A stretch of 64,000 nucleotides of DNA from Syntrophaceae bacterium UBA2251 (GCA_002347815.1 DDXV01000018.1:1-64000); one strand, 5' to 3'. Shown: positions 45,107-53,802, counted from the stretch's first letter. The notes: a model not told the origin generated them from the sequence alone. Program-made: numbers and translations.

Positions 45107-46116
45107 CGCGCTCCCCCCGGATGCGGGGCGCCGTTGCCCGGGTCGGGCGCGGCGCCCCCGGCGGCCTTTTCCAGAAACGCCGTCAGCTCCGCCATGTCCG
45201 GCGGAAGCGGCGCGCTCACGCTCAGGGGCGTCCCGGTCACGGGGTGGACGAAATCGAGGCGGGCCGCATGGAGGGCCTGGCGCTTCATCGCCTGGAGCCG
45301 GGACCGGAGGACCGGATCGGCCACGCCCCGGACCCTTCCGGTCCCGCCGTAGACGGGGTCCCCGACGACGGGATGACCGATGGCGTTCAGATGCACCCGG
45401 ATCTGATGGGTCCGGCCGGTCTCGAGGGACACCTCGAGGAGGCTCACGGCCCCGTAGCGCCGGACCACCCGCCAGTGCGTCACCGCCGGCTTGCCCCGCC
45501 GGCCCCGGACGGACATCCGCTGGCGCTCCCGCGGATGGCGGCCGACGGGCAGGTCGATGCGGCCCGCGTTTTCCCGGGGCGCGCCCCAGACCAGCGCGAG
45601 GTAGGTCTTGCCGATCTCGCGCCGCTTGAACCGGTTGACCAGTCCCGCGTGGGCCGTGTCCGACTTGGCGACGACGAGGACCCCGGACGTGTCCTTGTCC
45701 AGGCGGTGGACGATTCCGGGTCGCAGGACCCCGCCGATCCCGGAGAGATCCCGGCAGTGGTGGAGAACGGCGTTCACCAGGGTGCCCCCGGCGTGCCCGG
45801 GCGCCGGATGGACCACGAGGCCCGCCGGCTTGTCCAGGACCAGCAGGTGCGCATCCTCATAGAGAATGGACAGGGGGATGTCCTCGGGGAGGGCCTCCGC
45901 TGCGGCGATGGGGGGGCGAAGCAGGACGACGGTCTCGCCGGCCTTCAGCTTCCGGCTGACCTTCGGGGCGGCGGCGCCGTCGATCGAGACCCGGCCCCCC
46001 TCGACGAGGCGCTTGACCTGGGAACGGGACAGCGACGACGCCTCCGTCAGGAACAGGTCCAGGCGGGCGCCGTCCAGGGACGGGGGAACGGTCCAGGTCT
46101 CGATGGTTTTATCCAT
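45103..46116 (-). CDS. rluD: 23S rRNA pseudouridine synthase (RluD family)
   Basis: 337-residue enzyme with an N-terminal S4 RNA-binding domain (GARLDLFLTEASSLSRSQVKRL) and a catalytic domain whose Asp is in HRLDKDTSGVLVVAK. VVHPAPGHAGGTLVNAVLHH and the segment THQIRVHLNAIGHPVVGDPVYG are characteristic. It normally modifies U1911/1915/1917 of 23S rRNA, though RluC-like targets are not excluded. Immediately upstream of pgeF. Confidence 0.94.
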   Translation of the reverse strand: MDKTIETWTVPPSLDGARLDLFLTEASSLSRSQVKRLVEGGRVSIDGAAAPKVSRKLKAGETVVLLRPPIAAAEALPEDIPLSILYEDAHLLVLDKPAGLVVHPAPGHAGGTLVNAVLHHCRDLSGIGGVLRPGIVHRLDKDTSGVLVVAKSDTAHAGLVNRFKRREIGKTYLALVWGAPRENAGRIDLPVGRHPRERQRMSVRGRRGKPAVTHWRVVRRYGAVSLLEVSLETGRTHQIRVHLNAIGHPVVGDPVYGGTGRVRGVADPVLRSRLQAMKRQALHAARLDFVHPVTGTPLSVSAPLPPDMAELTAFLEKAAGGAAPDPGNGAPHPGGAR

Positions 46117-46182
46117 GGCGTGGGTCCCGGCGGGCCGCCGCCCATCCGGGGCGGCTTCGACGGCGGCCGCGCCCGCGACGGG

Positions 46183-47655
46183 TCAGGGGTTCATGCCCGG
46201 CTCGTGCGGCCGAACGGGGAAAAGGGTTCTCAATCCATCGCGGATCCACCCCAGTTCCTCCTCCATCAGGGTCCGCACGTCGAGGAGAACCGCGTCTTCG
46301 GCGATACGGGCGATCACCGGCGTCGGCAGACGCCTCAGCCCCTCCTCCAGGCGGGCGGCGGACAGGGATCGGGGCCTCAGGGCGACGAGCGCCGTCGGGA
46401 TCTCCTGGGTCGGCAGCGAACCGCCGCCGGTCATGGACACCCCCGCCTCGAGGGAGAGGTCCAGGCCGGCCAGCCCCGTCCGGCGCAGGAGCCGGAGCAG
46501 GCGGTGCGCCCGCTTCTTCACGTCCGGCAGGGGCTCCGTCAGGGCCTTGAGGACCTGCAGCCGCTCACGGGCCGCGTCCGGATCGAGATAGTGGATGAGC
46601 GTCGCCTCCAGGGCCGCCAGGGTCAGTTTGTCGATCCGGAGCGCCCGGTTCAGGGGGTTCTTCTTGATCCGCCCCAAAATCTCCCTTCCCCCGAGGATGA
46701 TCCCCGCCTGCGGACCGCCCAGCAGCTTGTCCCCGCTGAACGTGACGACGTCGACCCCCGTCGCGAGGACGTCCTGGACCGTCGGCTCGCGCATGAGGCC
46801 GAAATGCGCAAGCCCGATCAGGCAGCCGCTCCCGAGATCGTCCAGAACGGGCACGCCGGATCGTTTGCCGAGGGCGACGAGCTCGCCCAGGTCCGCCTCT
46901 TCCGTGAAGCCGACGATCCGGAAATTGCTTGTATGGACCTTGAGGATCAGGGCCGTCTCCGGCCCGATGGCCCGTTCGTAATCGGCCAGGCGGGTGCGGT
47001 TCGTCGTGCCCACCTCCCGGAGCCGGCCGCCGCTCTTCTCCATGACGTCGGGAATCCGGAATTCCCCGCCGATCTCGATAAGCTCCCCGCGGGAGACGAT
47101 GGCCTCCCGGCCGAAAGCCAGGGTGTTCAGGACCAGCAGGACCGCCGCCGCGTTGTTGTTGACGACGAGGGCGTCCTCGGCCCCCGTCAGGGCGCACAGC
47201 CGCTCCCGGACATGATCGTAGCGAAGCCCCCGTTCACCCTTCTCCAGATCGAATTCCAGATTGCTGTAGCCCCGGCTGACCGCGACGATCCGTTCGACGG
47301 CCTCGGGGCACAGGGGCGCCCGTCCCAGATTCGTGTGGAGGATGACGCCGGTCGCGTTGATCACCCGTCGGAGGCGGTAGCGGTGGAGGTCTTCGAGGCG
47401 CGTCATGACCCGGGCGGCCACCTCCTCCGGCCTCGGCAGGCGCAGGGCCTCCGGTCCGCCGCGCTTCCCGGACGACGTCTTGCCCGGCCCTTCGACGTCC
47501 ACGATCTCCGCCCGCAGATCGGCCACCGCCGCCCGGCACGTCTCAAGGATCAGCTCCCGCGGGGCCAGCGCGGGCGCACCCTTCGCTTCGAGCAGGAGCA
47601 TCAGCGCATCGATCTTGGGCAGTTCCCGCAACAACGCCTTTTTCCGTTCATCCAT
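46183..47655 (-). CDS. selA: L-seryl-tRNA(Sec) selenium transferase
   Basis: 490-residue PLP enzyme converting Ser-tRNA(Sec) to selenocysteinyl-tRNA(Sec). The N-terminal SelA domain (LRELPKIDALM) is followed by NATGVILHTNLGRAPL. Lys310 in VTFSGDKLLGGPQAG is the PLP lysine, and FSGDKLLGG is diagnostic. It implies a selenoproteome, but selB, selD and the tRNA-Sec gene are not in this window, and no Sec-UGA gene was recognised here. Confidence 0.96.
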   Translation of the reverse strand: MDERKKALLRELPKIDALMLLLEAKGAPALAPRELILETCRAAVADLRAEIVDVEGPGKTSSGKRGGPEALRLPRPEEVAARVMTRLEDLHRYRLRRVINATGVILHTNLGRAPLCPEAVERIVAVSRGYSNLEFDLEKGERGLRYDHVRERLCALTGAEDALVVNNNAAAVLLVLNTLAFGREAIVSRGELIEIGGEFRIPDVMEKSGGRLREVGTTNRTRLADYERAIGPETALILKVHTSNFRIVGFTEEADLGELVALGKRSGVPVLDDLGSGCLIGLAHFGLMREPTVQDVLATGVDVVTFSGDKLLGGPQAGIILGGREILGRIKKNPLNRALRIDKLTLAALEATLIHYLDPDAARERLQVLKALTEPLPDVKKRAHRLLRLLRRTGLAGLDLSLEAGVSMTGGGSLPTQEIPTALVALRPRSLSAARLEEGLRRLPTPVIARIAEDAVLLDVRTLMEEELGWIRDGLRTLFPVRPHEPGMNP

Positions 47656-47776
47656 TCCGCCACCGTCCCCGAAATCGCCAACTCATGGCTTCATGAAGAT
47701 TCCTCAACCCGTCCGCCAACCGCACGGAGGACAAGGTCTCCGGCACCCGCAAAAACACAAAACACGGACAGGCCCC

Positions 47777-49039
47777 TCAGACCGGCCCGGCCCCGTTCCG
47801 GCAGTCGTCGCGGAAGTTGTTCACGGCGATGAAAAACTCCCGCATCATGATCACCCACAGGTAACGCCCGGCCGACGTCAGGCGGACGACCGGGGCGCGG
47901 TACCGCAACCCGCCGGCCGCGCCGAAGGCGAGCAGGGGGAACCAGAGATGCCGCCAGATCGCCGGTCCGTACTTCTTCTTGAGCCCCCGGATATCCAGGG
48001 TCATCCCGAACAGCTGCATGAGAAAGTCGTACCGGATCCGGTCGCGCCGGGAAAAGGCCCGGGCGGCAAACAGGGGGATCTCGCCCCGCTCAACCTGCGC
48101 GATGTAGTCGGGAATCCGGAAGGTGTTGGCGTAGCAGGTCCCGTCCAGATAGCCGATGGAACCGCTTCCCAGACCGGCGTACTCCGCGTAATCGACGATG
48201 TACTCGTCGATCAGGGACGGCTGGCGGGAGAAGCACCAGGCCGAAGACAGGCGGTACATCGGCGGAAGACCCTTCACGATCTCACCGTAATAGCGCCTTT
48301 CCCGGCTGTAACGGACACGCCCCAGGGTCCGGCTCACCTTCCGGCGCGTGGCATCGGAGACCATCAGCGGGTACCAGGTGACCTGGTCCACCCCGAGCGA
48401 CCGGATCACGGCGAGGTCCTCCGCGAGCATCTCCGGCGTCTGGGAGGGAAAGTTGAAGATCATGTCCGCGTTGAGCGTATCGAAACGCCCCGCGATCTGA
48501 CCCAGGCGGCGGCTGATGGCCTCGCCGCTCCCGTACTTCGCGTAGCGCTCCATCTGCCTCAGGAGCGGATCCTGAAAACTCTGCACCCCCACGGACAGGC
48601 GGTTCACCCCGGCGTCCTTCAGGAGCGCCAGGGTCTCGTCCGTCAGGTGGTTCGGATTCGTTTCCACCGATATTTCACGAATGTCAAAGGACGCGCGGGC
48701 CAGGGCCAGCGTTTCGCCCAGTTCGCCCGGCAGGACCGTCGGCGTCCCGCCGCCGACGTAGACCCCGCCGAAGTCGTAGCCGCGCTCGGCATAGAGGCGG
48801 ATCTCCCGCCGCAGGGCGCGAAAGTACGCCCGGCAAAGGTCCGGTTCGAACACCACCCGGTTGAAGGAGCAGTAGGGACAGAGCTGCTCGCAGAAGGGGA
48901 TATGGAGGTACAGCAGACGGGGGGCGGACCGGTCCCCGGGGGGGAGGTCCACCGGCCGGCCCGCTTCGAAATGCATGGCCCGGGAAAATTCCCGTCGGGC
49001 GACGGTCGTGATGAGGGACGGGACAAACGGCAAGGTCAT
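47777..49039 (-). CDS. HemN-like radical SAM protein (coproporphyrinogen III oxidase family)
   Basis: 420-residue radical SAM enzyme. The cluster motif CEQLCPYCSFN (CxxxCxxC) is at about residues 50-60, followed by GGVYVGGGTPT and ISVETNPNHLTDE. MADMIFNFP-like and GVDQVTWYPLM segments complete the HemN/HemW core, and a HemN C-terminal-like domain is present. True CPO, HemW heme chaperone and HutW-type subfamilies cannot be separated confidently by eye. ATG 49039 was chosen because GGAGAG precedes it and the frame further upstream is unlike the family. Confidence 0.85.
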   Translation of the reverse strand: MTLPFVPSLITTVARREFSRAMHFEAGRPVDLPPGDRSAPRLLYLHIPFCEQLCPYCSFNRVVFEPDLCRAYFRALRREIRLYAERGYDFGGVYVGGGTPTVLPGELGETLALARASFDIREISVETNPNHLTDETLALLKDAGVNRLSVGVQSFQDPLLRQMERYAKYGSGEAISRRLGQIAGRFDTLNADMIFNFPSQTPEMLAEDLAVIRSLGVDQVTWYPLMVSDATRRKVSRTLGRVRYSRERRYYGEIVKGLPPMYRLSSAWCFSRQPSLIDEYIVDYAEYAGLGSGSIGYLDGTCYANTFRIPDYIAQVERGEIPLFAARAFSRRDRIRYDFLMQLFGMTLDIRGLKKKYGPAIWRHLWFPLLAFGAAGGLRYRAPVVRLTSAGRYLWVIMMREFFIAVNNFRDDCRNGAGPV

Positions 49040-49053
49040 GATCGATCCGCTCT

Positions 49054-49079
49054 CCGGAACGGCGCGCTCCCCGTTCCGG
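49054..49079 (-). promoter_or_regulatory. 9-bp hairpin abutting the HemN-like ribosome site
   Basis: A perfect stem CCGGAACGG/CCGTTCCGG with an 8-base loop lies immediately 5' of and partly overlapping the GGAGAG ribosome site of the HemN-like gene. It could affect translation or be an old terminator; no T run is present. Confidence 0.4.
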
Positions 49080-49232
49080 ATGTTTGAAGGCTGCGTGCTC
49101 ACGCGGGGCCGCAAGGGTCCCCGGCGGCGAAGGCCCGCACCGGCCCGCGGGGGAACGGGAGATGAAGGCCGCGTCCGATACGTAGCAGACATCCTCCCGA
49201 TGATCAAGCGGATTCGCGCGGTCCCGGCCCGC

Positions 49233-49261
49233 TTGAATTCCGTCCCCAAGGGTGATATAGG
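49233..49261 (+). promoter_or_regulatory. candidate def promoter
   Basis: TTGAAT (49233-49238), a 17-base spacer and TATAGG (49256-49261) lie about 34 bases before the def start. The region 49040-49294 separates divergent genes. Confidence 0.5.
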
Positions 49262-49294
49262 GCGGCCGGTTGCATGCAAAACACGGAGAATCCC

Positions 49295-49858
49295 ATGACG
49301 GAAAGAAAGATCCTGACCCTCTGGTCGGACGATCACTGGAACGAAGCGGAGGCGAAACGCCTGCGGGAGCCCTGCGAGGAGATCCCCATCCCCCTGGACA
49401 AGGCCGCCCGGGAGGACATCCGCGCCCTGACGGACGCCTTTCTGGAGCGGGACGACGCCCTGGGGCTGGCCGCCCCCCAAATCGGGATCGGCCGCCGGGT
49501 CATCATCTTCAAGAACAAGCATTTCGATGAAAAGGGCCGGCCCGCCGGCGACAAGGATTACGACGTTCTCGTCAACCCCCGCATCACCCAGACGCGGGGG
49601 GAACCCGTCCGGGGCGCGGAGGGCTGCCTGTCCTGTCCCGAGATCCAGGTCGAGATCGAACGCCACCCGGAAATCAAGGTGCGCGCCTGCGACCGGGAGG
49701 GGCGCAAGATCAACAAGCGCTACACCGACTTTGGCGCGCGCGTCGTCCAGCACGAGATGGACCACCTGGAGGGCATCCTGATCGTGGACCACGAGGGAAC
49801 CGTGCTGGTGCCGCGCAAGAAGCGGGCCTTCTTCGAGAGCGTCCTTTCCAAAAAATAA
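49295..49858 (+). CDS. def: peptide deformylase
   Basis: 187-residue iron enzyme removing formyl from nascent N-termini. All three motifs are intact: GLAAPQIG (57-64), EGCLSCPE with metal ligand Cys111, and QHEMDHLEG with His143, Glu144 and His147. ATG 49295 has GGAG seven bases upstream; ATG 49274 is an alternative with no good site. It stands alone without fmt nearby. A GC hairpin and A/T stretch in 49860-49905 may terminate it against the convergent ABC permease. Confidence 0.95.
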   Translation: MTERKILTLWSDDHWNEAEAKRLREPCEEIPIPLDKAAREDIRALTDAFLERDDALGLAAPQIGIGRRVIIFKNKHFDEKGRPAGDKDYDVLVNPRITQTRGEPVRGAEGCLSCPEIQVEIERHPEIKVRACDREGRKINKRYTDFGARVVQHEMDHLEGILIVDHEGTVLVPRKKRAFFESVLSKK

Positions 49859-49907
49859 TCCGCATTGATTTTCGGAAAAAAACGGGGCGGGGACGGCCGG
49901 GGGCCGG

Positions 49908-50609
49908 TCAGATCGCCTTGCGCCAGGCCAGCCGTTTCTCCAGCCAGCGGGACAGGCTGGTGAAGGCGAAGCAGATGATGAAGTAGATCACGGCGATGAA
50001 CAGGAAGATCTCCGTGGGGTAGATCATCGTCCGGTTGTTGATCTGGGTCGCCACGTGCGTCAGTTCGGAAACCCCGACGATGTACGCCAGCGACGTGTCC
50101 TTGATCATGGAGACGAACTGGTTCACGAAGGAGGGGATCATGTTGCGCAGGGCCTGCGGCAGGACGATGAACAGCATGGCCTGGCGCGGGTGGAGCCCCG
50201 TCGAGAGGGCCGCCTCCATCTGGCCGCTGGGGATGCCCTCGATCCCCGCCTGGACGATTTGGGACATGTAGGCGGAGGTGAAGATCGTGAGCGCCGCGAT
50301 GACCGTCCAGCTTTCCGGTGTCCGGTAGCCCAGGAAGGTGGGCAGCAGGAAGTACATCCAGAAGATCATCAGAAGGAGCGGGATGCCGCGGATCGTGTTC
50401 ACCACCGCCAGGGTGGGATAGCGGACGATCGGGTTGCGCGAGACGCACATGAGGCCCAGGATCAGGCCGCCGAAGAAGGACAGGACCAGGGAGACCGCCG
50501 CCAGGTAAAGCGTGAGCAGCACCCCCCCCATGGGGCCGCTCGGGTAGCGCCCGATCATGAAGTGGGTGATGTTCGTCCAGATGACGGTGAAGTCGAGTCC
50601 GGTTTCCAT
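49908..50609 (-). CDS. polar amino acid ABC transporter permease (second)
   Basis: 233-residue HisM/GltK-type inner-membrane permease. Several hydrophobic helices surround the EAA loop, seen as EAALSTGLHPRQAMLFIVLPQALR. It works with its partner permease as a heterodimeric channel for an amino acid, probably glutamate/aspartate judging from the binding protein. It starts three bases after the first permease ends and is last in the transporter run. Confidence 0.93.
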   Translation of the reverse strand: METGLDFTVIWTNITHFMIGRYPSGPMGGVLLTLYLAAVSLVLSFFGGLILGLMCVSRNPIVRYPTLAVVNTIRGIPLLLMIFWMYFLLPTFLGYRTPESWTVIAALTIFTSAYMSQIVQAGIEGIPSGQMEAALSTGLHPRQAMLFIVLPQALRNMIPSFVNQFVSMIKDTSLAYIVGVSELTHVATQINNRTMIYPTEIFLFIAVIYFIICFAFTSLSRWLEKRLAWRKAI

Positions 50610-50612
50610 ACG

Positions 50613-51320
50613 TTATCGCATCCCGATGGGGCTCAGCACCTTCTTGCTGTAAAGGGTGACGAGCGCCGTGATGACGAGCGAGATCACCAGATAGACCAGG
50701 GTCGCCGCCGTAAAGGCCTCGAACCCCTTGAACGTGTAGCTTTCCACCTGCCGGGCCTGGTACGTCAGTTCCGCCACGCCGATGGTCATGGCGAGCGACG
50801 AGTTCTTCGCCAGGTTGAGGAACTGGTTGATGAGCGGCGGGATCGTGATCCGCACGGCCTGCGGCAGGATGATGTACAGCATGGACCGGACATAGGAGAA
50901 TCCGGAGCTGCGGGCCGCCTCCATCTGCTCCTTCGGGATGGAGCGGACGCCGGAGCGGATGTCCTCGGCGATGAAGGCCGAGGTGTAGATCGTCAGCGCG
51001 ATGGCCGCGGCGGCGAATTCGAAATTCACGCTGTACAGCCAGTCCCGGGCGGCCTGCGGGAGGATCTTGTCGGAGCCGAAATACCAGAAGAAGATCTGAA
51101 CGAGGAGCGGGGTGTTGCGGAAAAACTCGAGGTAGCTGACCGCGAACCAGCGGATGGGCGCGTTCTGGCTCATCCGCATGACGGCGATCAGCAGACCCAG
51201 GATAAAAGCGAGGGCAATCGACACCAGGGACAGCTGAATGGTGACCTTGACGCCGGACAGGATCCATTCAAAATACTGCCCTGATGTAACGATTGCCCAG
51301 TCGAACTGATAGTTGAACAC
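50613..51320 (-). CDS. polar amino acid ABC transporter permease (first)
   Basis: 235-residue GltJ-type permease. The EAA loop reads EAARSSGFSYVRSMLYIILPQAVR. N-terminal FNYQFDWAIVTSGQYFEWIL precedes the first helix, as in GltJ. It lies 18 bases after the binding-protein gene. Confidence 0.93.
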   Translation of the reverse strand: MFNYQFDWAIVTSGQYFEWILSGVKVTIQLSLVSIALAFILGLLIAVMRMSQNAPIRWFAVSYLEFFRNTPLLVQIFFWYFGSDKILPQAARDWLYSVNFEFAAAAIALTIYTSAFIAEDIRSGVRSIPKEQMEAARSSGFSYVRSMLYIILPQAVRITIPPLINQFLNLAKNSSLAMTIGVAELTYQARQVESYTFKGFEAFTAATLVYLVISLVITALVTLYSKKVLSPIGMR

Positions 51321-51338
51321 GTCTGGAGGAAACTCCTC

Positions 51339-52163
51339 TTATCGTTCCGGCGTAATCGTGAAGGTCCGCTTCAGGACGATCCCCGACTTCCCCTTGGGGC
51401 CGAACCACTTCGTGTAGAGTTTCTTTGCCTCGCCCTTCTTCTCCATGTCCAGGAGGGCCTTGTTGACGGCGTTCACGAAATTCGTGTCGCCCTTGCGCAT
51501 CCCGAGGCCGTAGGGCTCGTCGGAGATCTGGATGTTGGGGATTTCGTAGTTCTTCTTGTTGGGCGCCTTGGCCAGCAGATTCGCCAGGATCGACTCGTCG
51601 GTGGTGACGGCCACCACCTTTCCCTGCTCCAGCGCCAGGAAGGCCTGGGGGTAGTCGTCGAAGGACAGGATCGTGGCCTTGGGCAGGGCCTTGGCCGCAT
51701 TCTGCTCGGAGGTGGACCCCTTGGCCGTGCCGATCCGCTTCCCCTCGAGGTCGGCCAGCTTCTTGACCGTTCCCTTCTTCACGAGGAACTTCTGGCCGGT
51801 GAAGAAGTACATGTAGCTGAAATCGATCTGTTTGGCCCGCTCGGCATTCTTGGTCATCGTCGCGGCGATGATGTCGATGTTGCCGGCGATGAGCTGGGGC
51901 ATCCGGGTCGCCGACGTCACGGGTTTCAGCTCCAGTTTGACGCCGAGTTTCTTGGCAATGGCCTTGCAGAAGTCCACGTCGTACCCCATGATCTCGCGGG
52001 TCTGCTCATCGATGTAGCCGAACCCGGGCGTGGAATCCTTCACGCCGCAGACCATCACCCCCTTGCTCTTCACGTCCGCCAGGGTATCCGCGGCCAGCGC
52101 CGTGCCCCCCAGGCTGCCCACAAACACCAGTGCCAATACCCACATCCCCAATCGCTTCATCAT
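51339..52163 (-). CDS. glutamate/aspartate-type periplasmic binding protein
   Basis: 274-residue exported solute-binding protein, class 3. A signal peptide at residues 1-24 ends GTALA. The mature part has MGYDVDFCKAIAKKLGV, the ligand loop TSATRMPQL and TKNAERAKQIDFSYMYFFTG. Its C-terminus (GEAKKLYTKWFGP with a following extension) resembles E. coli GltI more than glutamine or histidine binders. ATG 52163 has AAAGGAGG six bases upstream. A MITE-like element and a 7-nt-period tract lie between it and the ATPase gene. Confidence 0.93.
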   Translation of the reverse strand: MMKRLGMWVLALVFVGSLGGTALAADTLADVKSKGVMVCGVKDSTPGFGYIDEQTREIMGYDVDFCKAIAKKLGVKLELKPVTSATRMPQLIAGNIDIIAATMTKNAERAKQIDFSYMYFFTGQKFLVKKGTVKKLADLEGKRIGTAKGSTSEQNAAKALPKATILSFDDYPQAFLALEQGKVVAVTTDESILANLLAKAPNKKNYEIPNIQISDEPYGLGMRKGDTNFVNAVNKALLDMEKKGEAKKLYTKWFGPKGKSGIVLKRTFTITPER

Positions 52164-52227
52164 GCTTGTCCTCCTTTCAACGCTGAATGAATTCCCATAG
52201 AAGGCTGAATTCAGGACCATCCTCATG

Positions 52228-52260
52228 GCCCGGTGCCTTTAGCCCGTCGCCTTTCCCCTC
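52228..52260 (-). repeat. 7-nt-period tract downstream of the ABC ATPase gene
   Basis: On the plus strand CC pairs occur exactly at 52229, 52236, 52243, 52250 and 52257. On the minus strand this gives GGC/GGG units every 7 bases. It directly abuts the left end of the MITE-like element, so before that insertion it would have adjoined the ATPase stop region. Confidence 0.65.
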
Positions 52261-52392
52261 CTAGTGTAGTGTTACAGGAACGGCTTTACAATGCTGCCAT
52301 GTGAGCGACGTAATAAACATTAATGAATATGAGCATTTAAAATTATATTTTCAAGGATCATGTGGCAACTGATTGTCGAAACACTACACTAG
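52261..52392. mobile_element. 132-bp MITE-like element with 13-bp terminal inverted repeats
   Basis: CTAGTGTAGTGTT at 52261-52273 is perfectly repeated in inverse orientation at 52380-52392. The 106 bases between are markedly AT-rich against the GC-rich background and contain no coding frame. The ends begin and finish with CTAG, compatible with a TA or CTAG target duplication of the IS630/Tc1 kind. The element sits between the ABC ATPase and binding-protein genes, and its right end supplies the ATPase stop codon TAG (52389-52391). Confidence 0.75.
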
Positions 52393-53123
52393 TGCATCGG
52401 AGAGAGGATCTCCTTGAGGAACAACTGCGCCCGCTCGTGCCGCGGATTCTTGAAGAATTCGTCCGGCGTGGCCTCTTCGAGAATCACCCCGTAATCCATG
52501 AAGGTGACGCGATCCGCCACCTCGCGGGCGAATCCCATTTCATGCGTCACCACGATCAGCGTCATCCCCGTGTGGGCCAGGCCCTGCATGACCTCCAGGA
52601 CCTCTCCGATCATCTCCGGGTCGAGGGCCGACGTCGGCTCGTCGAAGAGCATGATCTTCGGCTTCATGGCGAGCCCGCGGGCAATGGCCACCCGCTGCTG
52701 CTGCCCCCCGGAGAGCTGCGCCGGGTAGGCGTCCCGCTTTTCCGCGAGCCCGACCCGCTCCAGCAGGGCCATGGCCTGTTCCTCCGCCTCTGTACGGGCG
52801 ATCTTGCGGATCTTGATGGGCGCAAGGGTGATGTTTTTGATGACGCTCAGGTGGGGATAGAGATTGAACTGCTGGAAGACGAACCCGATTTCCGCCCGCA
52901 GCCCGTTGATGTCGGTTTTCCGGTCGGACAGATCCTGTCCGTCGACGAACAGGCTGCCCTTCTGGATGGGTTCGAGCTTGTTGATCGTCCGGATGAGGGT
53001 GGATTTCCCCGATCCGGAGGGACCGCAGACGACGACGACCTCGCCCTGCTTGACATGGAGATTGACGTCATTCAACACATGAAGTTTCTTGAACCATTTG
53101 TGCACACCTTGAAACCTGATCAT
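52389..53123 (-). CDS. polar amino acid ABC transporter ATP-binding protein
   Basis: 244-residue GlnQ/GltL-type ATPase. Walker A GPSGSGKST is at 34-42, signature LSGGQ at 137-141, and Walker B MLFDEPTSALD with Asp161/Glu162. The switch His is in VVTHEMGFA. ATG 53123 was chosen by the family start. It is first in the transporter run (ATPase, binding protein, two permeases). The stop codon lies inside the terminal repeat of the MITE-like element, so the last residues (near SPMH) may differ from the ancestral C-terminus. Confidence 0.94.
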   Translation of the reverse strand: MIRFQGVHKWFKKLHVLNDVNLHVKQGEVVVVCGPSGSGKSTLIRTINKLEPIQKGSLFVDGQDLSDRKTDINGLRAEIGFVFQQFNLYPHLSVIKNITLAPIKIRKIARTEAEEQAMALLERVGLAEKRDAYPAQLSGGQQQRVAIARGLAMKPKIMLFDEPTSALDPEMIGEVLEVMQGLAHTGMTLIVVTHEMGFAREVADRVTFMDYGVILEEATPDEFFKNPRHERAQLFLKEILSPMH

Positions 53124-53200
53124 GTGCCACTCCCGGCAAATCCAAACGTTGAAGTCCCTCCGGCGCAACCGTTCGGCCGCACCGTAAAAAGGTGAAATCT

Positions 53201-53226
53201 CTTATACCAGTTTCGGGAAACAATCA
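53201..53226 (-). promoter_or_regulatory. candidate ABC-transporter promoter with palindrome
   Basis: On the minus strand a TATAAG -10 (53201-53206) is preceded by a suboptimally spaced TTGATT. Between them lies the palindrome GTTTC-GG-GAAAC (53210-53221), well placed for a repressor. It lies about 80 bases before the ATPase start. Confidence 0.35.
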
Positions 53227-53249
53227 ATAAAATAATAGAAGCGGACCTT

Positions 53250-53293
53250 TTGCCTTGAAATCCCCCCCTCCTTATAGTACGTAATAGTACGTA
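53250..53293 (+). promoter_or_regulatory. candidate promoter with tandem 10-bp repeat
   Basis: TTGCCT (53250-53255), a 17-base spacer and TATAGT (53273-53278) lie about 60 bases before the zinc-ribbon gene. ATAGTACGTA is repeated exactly in tandem at 53274-53283 and 53284-53293, overlapping the -10. One-helical-turn spacing and the TACGTA core suggest paired operator sites. Confidence 0.45.
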
Positions 53294-53339
53294 GAACGGC
53301 ACCGAACGATTCCGAGAAACGTTTCCGGAGAGACAAGCG

Positions 53340-53663
53340 ATGGTCAAGATCCAATGTCCCCAGTGCGGGAAGAGTTTCATCTGGACGGACCGGATGCCGA
53401 TCCGGGGCCTGTGCCCGACCGATGACTGCCGCTGGACCTACGACGTCGGCGAACAGATCAAAAAAAGCGCCGAGGCCAAGACGGCCTCGCCGGAGCGGGA
53501 GCCGCGCTGTCCCAGCTGCGGGGCGCCCATCGCCTCGCACCTGACGGTCTGCCAGTCCTGCGACGGGGTCGTGGTGGGCGGAAAGGCCCTGAGAAAATCC
53601 AACATCTTTTTCGGGGTGGTCGTCATCCTGATCCTGCTGTCCCTGCTTTACCGTTACTATTAG
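53340..53663 (+). CDS. small zinc-ribbon membrane protein
   Basis: 107-residue protein with two treble-clef-like Cys clusters: CPQCGKSF with CPTDDC at residues 6-29, and CPSCGAP with CQSC at about 58-76. One C-terminal transmembrane helix (NIFFGVVVILILLSLLY) anchors it, with the ribbons presumably cytoplasmic. ATG 53340 has GGAGAG upstream. It is divergent from the ABC transporter and 140 bases before gcvT. The family is unrecognised and the function unknown; redox, metal-sensing or protein-binding roles are all possible. Confidence 0.75.
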   Translation: MVKIQCPQCGKSFIWTDRMPIRGLCPTDDCRWTYDVGEQIKKSAEAKTASPEREPRCPSCGAPIASHLTVCQSCDGVVVGGKALRKSNIFFGVVVILILLSLLYRYY

Positions 53664-53802
53664 TTCCGGGGTTCCTTCGCGTCCATCGCCTGCGGGCCAT
53701 GACGGGACCGGTCGGGCGGTCCTGTCCGTAACCCCGGCGCCTTCCGCCCCCGGCCCGGGCGGGTCCGCAAGACAGGCCTCAAGGCCGACTCGGGAGTGAC
53801 CC

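Noticed and set aside
49040..49792. Upstream extension of the HemN-like gene to 671 codons
   Set aside because: The extension is antisense to def and unlike the family; ATG 49039 with GGAGAG fits.
53664..53802. Glycine riboswitch before gcvT
   Set aside because: No conserved glycine-aptamer core sequences could be found; only a GC-rich hairpin is present.
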